Below are positions 55,594 to 64,000 of a stretch of DNA of 64,000 nucleotides, one piece after another. The notes beneath the pieces were generated by a model. It was given only the letters and a program-made list of their open reading frames with translations. It ran no database searches and was not told the DNA's origin. This DNA comes from Himantopus leucocephalus (Eukaryota > Chordata > Aves > Charadriiformes > Recurvirostridae): positions 3,473,801 through 3,537,800 of the forward strand of contig RSEF01000026.1 of the NCBI GenBank assembly GCA_003993805.1, given 5' to 3'. The translations under genes and the position numbers were made by a program. Each line of letters opens with the position of its first letter. Position 1 is the stretch's first letter.

Positions 55594-57460
55594 GGTTTTG
55601 CTGAGAGTCACTTTGCTTAAGAGAACTTTTCAGTGCTCCGGGAATGCGTGAGCTTGGAGACGCCGTTCCAGCAGCAGTGAAAACGTTACAGCCAATTTTC
55701 CTCCTCCTTCCAATGCAACCGTCCATGGCAGAGACACATCATTAAATAAAATGGTGCTGTGTGTGAGTTAATGGATGGTACTTTTATTTGCCATGTAGTA
55801 CCTAGGTGAGAACAGGAGATACTCCTTTGCTTGTCTTACAGATCATTATTCTTTATTTTGCTAGTTTCCCACCCCTAATTTTTTTTTTTATTATTTTTTC
55901 GTACTGAGCAATACCTGAAGTGTGACATCCCTGAGCCGTCTGTTGGGAAGCAGGCCACCGACGGTCCCGGTCACCCGTGACTTGACCCTGTTTGCGTGGT
56001 GATTTACCGCAGGGTGGGAACATAAAGTCCACGGAGAGGTGATGAATGGAACTGAAATGCGAGGTCTAGGTGGTTTCTTACCCCTTTCTTCCTTGTACCT
56101 TGGTGTGATTTATTACGAGGCAAAATTAGGCTTGTAATTTCTGTAAAGGCTGCTGTATGTAGGTCACCGCTGACCTGACTTGGCGTTGTTGGTTGTGGTC
56201 AGGCTGTTGGCATTAGTGACGCAGGCTGCGACGGTGGGGCTGGGAGCGAGGTCTGTCTCGCCTACCGCAAATTCCACTTTTAAGACTAATCTTTAGGCAA
56301 GATACTGGGTTGATGGCTGGCTCTCTCAATTTGGCAAGGAAGTCTCAGGTAAGCCAGACCGGAGAGCCGGGGCCGGTAATAGCGGGTGGTGAGTTCTGTG
56401 TTGTGTGTGTTGCTTGATGGAGCTCTTTGTGGAGCAGGTTTGCCTTAAAACAAATTAACAAACCTCACTCCTAACCCCAACTTCAAAGCAGGAAATCCTC
56501 ACCTGGATCGGTGAGCTTGGAAGAGCTTCGCAGGGCACTGGAGACTGCTTGCAAACTTGCCCCCTCTCTGGCAGCCCTGTTTCTGCGGCATCCTTGGTCC
56601 TTCGGGGCACGTTTGCGAAATACTCTGTCTTGCTGTCAGCCTCACCAGATAATCTGTGAGCGATGGCTCCTCTGATGGAGAAGGAGGAAGGAGCCCAATA
56701 CTTTTGTGGTTTATTATTCTTGTAAGATGGCTGTCGTGGAAGTGGGGCAGGCGTCTCGTAGCCGATAACTGAGCAGCTCTGGATGAGCCTGGCTGGAGCT
56801 GGTGGCCTCGTGCTCTCTCTGCCGTCATGGCTGGGGTTCTTTACAGAGACCTTCAGAGGAGCAAAGCGCCCTGTTTCCCGTGGCTGCCTGCAGCTTCATT
56901 TGAGATGAAATGCTTTGTTCCCCAGAAAATCCAACTGGAAAAATAACCCCTTAGTGATGGAGTAGATGAAGATGTTGGGCTCACGGGAAACAAATCGCTG
57001 TGTCGCTGTGTCAGAAGTCTGCTGTACTTCTGCTCCTCTCTCAGTGGGGGGGATTTTATTTATTTTTTTTCCAAACTCTACCATGTATTTTATATAACCA
57101 GAAACGTCTTTGCTGTGGCCTTCTGTGCAAGCCATGGCTGAAAAGCTGTGGAAAGTGTAGTGACATCACTGGGACTTTTCCAAGGCAATGGTTTATTATC
57201 TCATTGACCAAAGGAGTCTACTGACTTGGGGTTTGAGTTTGTTTAAACAATTTAGGATTTGCCTTAATCTCTTCTAAATACATGACATGTTCCGAGCAGT
57301 CAAACCTACGACTGAGATGGACTGATAAGGGCCTGGGAGCAGGGGCTTGCTTTTTGCTTTGACATGTGCTCAGGAAGTGGCGGGGTTCTTCCTCTTAATA
57401 ATAATCTAATGCTATCAGCCATAGGTCTTGTGAAACAAGATCGGTGTTTCCCACGTTTTC

Positions 57461-57545
57461 AGAGGTGGGGAACTGAGATGCAGTGATTTACTGAAGGTCT
57501 TGCAGCCCGTCAGAAGCGGTGCTGGGCTTAGGAGCGGAGCTGCTT
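57461..57545 (-). repeat. Possible MIR-type SINE fossil
   Basis: The text aggtggggaactgagatgc, then cttgcagcccgtcagaagcg, follows the reverse complement of the conserved MIR body (aggtggggaaactgaggc...cttgcccaaggtcac). Confidence 0.45.
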
Positions 57546-60500
57546 GCTCCGGGATGAATCCTTCATGGGCAGCCGTCCTGCCCCTGTGGGTGTGATTCAA
57601 TAGCCGAATACAGCCAGGTAAAATGATTAATTTATCGCTCCCACTGAGCTCGTGCTGGCCTTCAGCGAGGTTTCTGCCATCTGCCAGCACCCACGTTGGG
57701 AAAGTCAGTGCTCCTCTGCGGAGGTGCTGGCGCTGCCTCCGGGTAGTGAGCAGGAGAGCGGGCGCTGAGCTTTGTCAGACACATGCTGCCTATTCTAAAG
57801 CATTTAAAGCAGTGTATATAATAATTTGAAGCTGTGCAGACTGAGAGCCAGCTCGTCCTAGCGCATTTGCTGGATGGTGGGTAGGCACAGGTGATGAAAA
57901 CTCCTGGGAAGTTCCTGCCTAGGAAGCCTGAAAGAGCGAGTTGGTGACTTCTTTCTTCCCAGAAACCTCCAGGATGTGCTCTGGGATCCGATAGGATGGA
58001 TGAACTCCTGACGGGCAATGTGGGGTCTGCAGAGTGTGTGGGTACATGGGAGGCATCCGGAGGAGTGGCCAGGTCAGAAGCGGACGTTTTGTGGTCTGTG
58101 CGGCACGGGGAGCAGCGTGGCTCCGGGTTTGGCATCTCCTGAGCCTCCCCGGTGGGCTCACATGCCCCACGCCGGGGTGGTCTGAGGGCTTTGCCACAGA
58201 GGCAGTAGCTGATGCTATTTTAAACCCCATCCTTTTGCTGAGGTCCGCGCTCTCTGCTGAGAGCCTGGGTGGAAGGAGCCCTCCTTCATGAAGAAACCCT
58301 TTCCCCCTGCTAACTCGGAACGTCACCGTCTTCCCGACCTGCAGACGGCCCCGGCTCGGCCGCCCGCTGCAGAAGTCAGGCTCCTCTCCAAGCACAACTG
58401 GCCTCAAGTTGCAGCATTCAGGCAGCATGACCTCACCTCCTGGTTTCCAAGAATAACGCGCTGCCTCCCCTCCGCCGCGCCGGGGCTGTCTGCAGCGGGC
58501 GAGGGCGGTTGTCGCAGCCCGGTACGGGCCAGCTCTCGGGGGGGCCCCGCTTTTGCCCGGTAGCCCCACGGCTACCCCGTGCCGTTCAGCTCCTCTCCCC
58601 GTTGTGGGCAGGGCCGCGGGCAGCAGAGGTGAGGCAGGAACCCAAAGAGGGTCTTGAGGACCCGGCTGAGGTTGCGGGCTGGGTTTGGAGGAGGGAGGGT
58701 GGATCGGTGAGGACCAGCACCATCCCTCCGCCAGCTCCGGAGGCTGGCACGGGAACGCGGCTTTACCCAACCGTTCCCCGAGAAACCTGTTTCGAGCCCG
58801 GGCAGTCGTGTTGAGTCAGTGTTTCAGCGTGGTCCAGAGCTGTTGAGCATCGTGGTCATCTCTGGTGGTGACATTGGTGTTGGATTTGAAAAGCCCCTGA
58901 GACCCGTATCCCACTGAAAGCAGCCCCCCTCCCCTCTGTGGATGCCCCTCATCTTTCTCGGCTGCAGGATGCTAAAATATATTTCCCTTTCAGCTCTGGC
59001 TGGCACGAGGACTGTGTGTGTGACCGGTGCCTGGAGGCTTATTTTGGAGAGGGCTCTCGTCTCTACGGCCGGTTCCCCCAGGGATGGGGATAGGGATGGA
59101 GATGGGGAGCAGCGTGCGGGGGGTTAGAGCAGGGCACGCAAGAGCGAGTCTGAATGCGGAGAGCTTTAACAGCCTTTTAAGCTGTTGTTTCTTTATACCT
59201 CGTGGCTGAGTCATTTCAAAGATTTCAGCCTTTTAAGATCTTACCAATTTGAGGTAGGGATTATGGCAACCGGCAGGTTTAATGGTTGCATTAACTCGAC
59301 GTTTCCTTCATGGCCTCAGGAAGGGACTAACAGCCGTGAGTGCTGGTCAATCCCCCTGACCTGAGAGGACCTGAAACACAAGTTTTGCTGGAGATGCGGT
59401 GAGCCACAAAAACATCATTTGGAGGGTGTTGGGATGATATGTGCCATCAGGAGGGGGATGCAGGATGGGGTACCAGTGTGGCTCCTCTCCGAGTGCTGCT
59501 GGGAGCACGTGGAGCTCCACTGTGGCTCCATCTTTGGTCTGATGCTGCCGGGGAGGATGACAGCATCTTCCCATGAATTAGGGTGTTACGTCGGTACACT
59601 GCTTTGCTGTGACAAAGTACACTCTCCCAGCGGAGAGGGCAGGTGAGCACACTGGCTCGAGCGGTCTGCAGCTAGCATGGCGTTTGCCGTCATATGTAAT
59701 GAGATTATTTAAGCCGTTGGCGTCAGGGCTGCATGTGATTCTGTGCCTGGCGGTCCAGCGAGCTGTAGCCTAAACTAGAGATAAAGTTCAAAATGCAAAC
59801 CCAGATCTGAATGTTCCTGGGGCGCCCAGCCAGGCTGGGGCTTTGCAGCTCTGCTCTTGTTAGATATCCTTACCCGGTTTGGGCTATAGATTTGGGATCA
59901 GTGGAGGGACGGACTAGTTTCCTTCATCATCATAATTAACTTTGCTGCCTCGCTTTGTGTGCCCTGGCTGCAGTCAGCTCCCCTGGGTGCTCCTCTTGAA
60001 TTCAACCTCTCCAGCTCTGCTGGCCCCAGAAGAGGGGGGTAAATTGGGCTCCGAGTCATTGCCATACGCCTCTCACGCTGAAACAGGCTAAATCTGTGTA
60101 ACAGCAGGTCAGGATGCTGTGCTGTCCCTGTCCCAAGGGGTACGGCACCTCCTGGGTTTCCACGGGGCAGACATGGTCGCGAGCATCTTCTGCCGAGCGT
60201 TCCGAAGTGGAGCAGCCGCTGTCCTCCCGGTGTCCTCTGGCCCTGGTACGCGGCACCGAGCTGGGGCAGCCTCTTGAGAGGCTCCATGGACCTCCTGCCA
60301 AATGTGTGTTTTCAGGGAAATGTGGCTGGAACACAAGCTGGGGCCGCTGTGGAAATTTGGCAGCGCGTCCCCTCAGTCTGCAATTCCAGTAGCCGCAGCC
60401 CGTCCCTTTCTCGCACCCGTAGGTGCGGGTGGGAGCCGGGTCCAAGCGGGGCTGCTCAGAAAGGGGGATGGCATCCATCTCAGCTGGGCTGGCGGGGGGG

Positions 60501-63500
60501 ACAGATGCAATCGGATCCAAACAAACCTGAAAGCATGCATGTTATCCTCAGCCTACTTTAAAAAAAATGAAAAAAATAGGTAAAGTAAAAAGCAGAGGGG
60601 GAGCTGGTCTCGTAACAGGGGTATGTTTTTATTTTCAGTAGTAATGACGGCCTTACTGCATCTACCAGTTCTGTTTAATAACAATTTTAATGTATTATAT
60701 TTCCACTTGTTTTAGCAAAAAGGCAGGGGCTGTGCCTGCTTGCGGGCAGCACCGCTGCCGGTGTCAGCGACCCGTCCCCTGCAGAGTGTTGGCTCCTGCA
60801 GCCGCTGCTTTCAGATACGACCGGGCTGCGAGAGCCTTCGTCGCCTGTAAGAGCCTCCTCGCGCCAGCCCAGTCCCCTCCAGGCTCTGGAGTGACTCTCT
60901 CTTCCTCTTCAGCCATTTCGCAACCCCGCTGCCCGTCGCGCTGGGCAGATTGCTAAGAAAACCCGGGCGGCTCTTGCATCAGTGCCTCTGCCGCAGTGCT
61001 GGGAAGGGCGGGCTTGCCAGGAAGCCCAAACCCGGGTTATCTCCTGGAAGTCACCGGAGCTGCGAATCCAGTGTTTTCGGATGGGTATCTGCCGCGCCGT
61101 GGGCAGAGCAGCGCCAGCACGGGGGCACGGCTGCTTTGGGGAGCCTGGGGGTGTTGCAGCCCTCGGCCGGCACCTGCCTGGGCTCCCGGCGAGGACACCT
61201 TCCCCCTTGGTGGCCCAGGAGCTCGGCAGAGGTTTGCCAAGGCCTTTGCTCTTGAGCTCAGTGCTTTTTCCTGCAAGGAATGACCGCGTTCCCAGTGTGA
61301 GGGTCTGCGCTGTTACGTGGGAGCAGGACTGCTGATGTCTCCCCTCCCGCCCTGCTTATTCCGCTTTGGGGAAGAGTCTCCCAGTCTCTTTTGTTGTGAG
61401 GAAGAGTCACTGATAAAGAGCGGGTCCCCGCCAGGACAGGAGATGCTCCGTGAGTGGTGGGATTCAGCAGGGAAGCGCTCCAGGTCCTGGGCGGGGGGGG
61501 GTGGTTGGAATTGTCCTGGTGCTCCTGTTCCCCAGCTCCGCGCTGCGGGAGGAGACGACCAGCCCGGCCTCGGGTGCCTGTCGTTAGGGATGCAAATGCT
61601 GCGCTGATGAAGCCTGGGTGAGTAAGGTGCCAGGGAGTTTATAAACGGATTAAAATGCGGTCTTTGCATGCTGCTGAGCAGCAGCTCCGGCGCCTCCCGG
61701 GCGGCCGTGGGGCGGGAGGGCTGGGAGCTGGAACTGCTCCCCGGGACCTTTGGAACGGGTCTACGGCTCTCGCCCTCTGCCGCAGTCTGGAGGAGTTCCC
61801 GGAAGACGGTGATGTTCTCCGTGTGCCTCAGCGTGCAGTGCTTTTGGCCGATATTCCTATTTCTGGGCTTCACCTCGAGGAACTGCAGGGCAGGGAGGGC
61901 TCTGCCCCTGCGGGGACCAGCTAACGACAGCGAGGAGGGTTTTCTGGCTGCTCTCGGTGTAGCCGGTTAACTCAGTTTTGCCGGGCTCCGGCAGTAAGGG
62001 CAGCCTGGGCTTGGCAGGTCAAGCACCTCTGGCTTTTACCAAAACGCCCCTTTCCCGTTTCTTTCTCCCCAAAGACTGCACTGAAACAACCAGACCAACG
62101 TCACTGGAAGGAGGGTTTGGCTGGGACGTGGTGGTGGTGCCTCGAGGGTTTTAGTGACTTAACTCCTAACCAGCGATGAACGTCTGGAGGTTATACCCAC
62201 CTCGACTCCAAACCCTCCCAGCAGCCGTGGAAAGAGCCTCGAACTTCCTCGTGGGGAGAGATGGGGGCAATGTGTGTGGGGGGTTGGTGATGTTCGTATG
62301 GGCCGTTGAAGACTTAATTTCTCTCTCGCTTAGGAAAGGGAGGCTCTGCGGTCTCGAGGTGTTGCTCCGGGCTCTGCGGGGCCGCAGGGTTGGTGGCAGT
62401 GCCAGCGCTGCCGCTTGCCAGCGTGCTCCGGTCGGCTGCAGGGGGAACGTGGGGGCCGCTGGGCGGCCGAGCCGCACAAAGGCCGGCCTGTCTGCTCTTC
62501 GGCTCCCCCCAGCCCTAAGCCCTTCTCGTGAATAAGTGGAATTGAAAAAGCTTACACTCGTACAAAGCCGGACGCGGGAGCCCCCAGCCAGCCCGGAGGG
62601 AGCAGCTGCCCCTGCCCGCCCCGGGGCTGCCTCCGCTCCCCGGGGACCCCGGTCAACGCTGCCCGGGGTGAGCTGGCGTCTGTAGGGCTGTCTGTCGGGT
62701 GAGGTTTCTTTTTAAAGGCTGGGCATGGGAATGCCCAAGGGGAACAGCCTGGCCTGCTGGGGAAGCAGCAGTAGCTGCAGGAGTAGGTTTTTTTGTTAGT
62801 TTGTTTAAATGTCCCCACTTTTATACCCTTTCCATTCTAATCTAACAAGCAAAATGTGTCCAAAGTGCTTGCTGTCCGTCCTATTTGGTGACAAATCAAG
62901 GATCCTGCTGGCAAATGCTGTCTAGCAGTGGGGTACTGGGCATCCATGAGAAGATCAGTGAGGCTTTCCCAGAGTGTGTGTGTTTTTGCTGTGTGTTGAG
63001 AAGATGCGAAAGCACAAAGCCTGTGCTGTCACCCCCTTGCTCTGTGCCGTTGTCTCTTGGGCAGGTCCTCTCTGTGGGAGCAGCCTCTAGAGACCGGCGT
63101 TTCCCTCTCGGGAATGCCCAGGGCGGGAAGGTTTCTCCTCTGACGGTGTTTTCGAGGGTGCGTGTACCCAGGCGCTTCGCGCTGAGTTTTGCACGCTGGT
63201 TGGCTGCAGTATTTTGAGGTTACGGGGCTGACGGGGACGCTGGTGGTCTGGGCTCCCCCAAACCTCCCGGGCTCTGCCGCTGCTGCCGACAGGTGCCGCG
63301 GAGGCTCTCGGGGCTGCCGAAAGCTTGGAGGGAGCTAATAATAGCCACCGTGTCCTGCGAGCTTTAATGAGGTGCCAGCAGGATGCAAAGAAGGGCTTTT
63401 TTTAAATAGAAACGCAACTGTGTTTTCCTCCAGGCTGAAAGGGTTTAAGGATGGCTGGTGCGGAGGGAAGAGTGGGGGAAGAACGCCCCGCTCAGCCCCG

Positions 63501-63724
63501 CGGGCTTGCAGGGTGGCAGGAGGCTCTCGGCCTTTCATTGCATTGCTTCAAGGTCCAGGATTTCCCCTAAAATACTAATTGCTGTGGCGGGTAGAGTGGA
63601 TGCGCGTGACCGTAGGTAGTGTTGGGTCTCGAGTGTTGCTTGGTTCTTAACGCAGGTGGGTTCACTGCAAACGGGGGGTCCCACCAGCTCTCCCTGCAGG
63701 TCCTGGGGATGCGCGACAGCCGTG

Positions 63725-63742
63725 GGAGGAGGAGGAGGAGGA
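63725..63742 (+). repeat. (GGA)6 microsatellite
   Basis: Six perfect GGA triplets in GC-rich intron sequence. Confidence 0.9.
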
Positions 63743-64000
63743 GGGCAGCCTGCGGTGCAGGGACAGCAGGGCGGCTGCAGTGAGGGAGAGCCGCGAGCAG
63801 CCCTGGCTCTCGGTGAGCAGCTCTGCGTGGGGGTGCTTGGGGGGGAGACAGCGGAGGAGAGAGAGGGTGGGGGGGGATGCGTGCCGCTGAACAGTGCTTA
63901 ATCGCCCTGTGGGGTGCAAGGCTCCCCTTTCCCTCTGCCCCTTCATTAGCATCCCTTCTCGGTACATGCCTTGCTGTGGGTCAGCTGCAGCAGCCCTTCT

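Larger units (their letters stand above)
53204..64000 (+). other. MAPKAPK2: MAPKAPK2 intron 1 (5' part, at least 10.8 kb)
   Basis: No exon 2 (expected to continue the kinase N-lobe after FALK) was found before the window ends. The human intron is also very long. Contents include a 20-N gap at 53269-53288, a poly-T near 53550, a MIR-like fossil at 57461-57545, a (GGA)6 tract at 63725-63742, and several AT-rich blocks (around 55300-55600, 59200-59300 and 60600-60720) that stand out from GC-rich flanks. Confidence 0.8.

Noticed and set aside
53204..64000. MAPKAPK2 exon 2
   Set aside because: Searched for the conserved sequence that follows FALK in the kinase N-lobe; not found, so it lies beyond the window.
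1..64000. CRISPR array, phage, bacterial operon or endogenous retrovirus
   Set aside because: No regularly spaced repeats, no viral gene frames or LTR pairs, and the window is clearly vertebrate nuclear DNA.

Overview
The window is vertebrate nuclear DNA, almost certainly from a bird. The genes are split by GT-AG introns. The only recognisable interspersed repeat of any freshness is a CR1 LINE 3' end beside the assembly gap at 2049-2148. Introns are short, and GC-rich CpG islands sit at the promoters, as on avian microchromosomes. The gene order IKBKE - RASSF5 - EIF2D(-) - DYRK3 - MAPKAPK2 matches human 1q32.1 just upstream of IL10. As I recall, the same block lies on chicken chromosome 26. 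I cannot name the species.

Layout. (1) 1-8 kb: one probable IKBKE exon at 380-481, then about 7.5 kb with no coding I can defend, interrupted by a 100-N gap. The 3' exons of IKBKE and the 5' exons of RASSF5 are not visible. (2) 8.07-11.80 kb: the last four coding exons of RASSF5 (+), carrying the Ras-association and SARAH domains, then a long 3' UTR to about 14.8 kb. (3) 15.61-27.35 kb: the complete EIF2D gene on the minus strand. Fifteen coding exons were reconstructed with every splice phase consistent (1800 nt, 599 aa). It is convergent with RASSF5, with 3' ends about 0.65 kb apart. (4) 27.35-27.98 kb: a CpG-island bidirectional promoter shared by EIF2D and DYRK3, holding an X-box and an NRF1-like site. 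(5) 27.98-34.46 kb: the complete DYRK3 gene (+), three coding exons, 575 aa. (6) 34.5-52.9 kb: the DYRK3 3' UTR, then a large intergenic region with an orphan CpG island (49.85-50.5 kb), a candidate conserved element and a 195-codon minus-strand open frame. (7) 52.95-53.20 kb: coding exon 1 of MAPKAPK2 (+). The rest of the window is its intron 1.

Theme. These are host signalling and translation genes: IKK-epsilon (interferon signalling), RASSF5/RAPL (RAS/RAP1 effector, lymphocyte adhesion), eIF2D (non-canonical initiation, recycling, reinitiation), DYRK3 (condensate-dissolving kinase) and MK2 (p38 effector controlling cytokine mRNA). They are separate transcription units, not an operon. I found no mobile defence system, CRISPR array or intact transposon. 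The most thought-provoking points are a short, strong-context upstream ORF in the leader of EIF2D, which itself encodes a reinitiation factor, the shared EIF2D/DYRK3 promoter, and the unexplained 49.8-52 kb segment upstream of MAPKAPK2.
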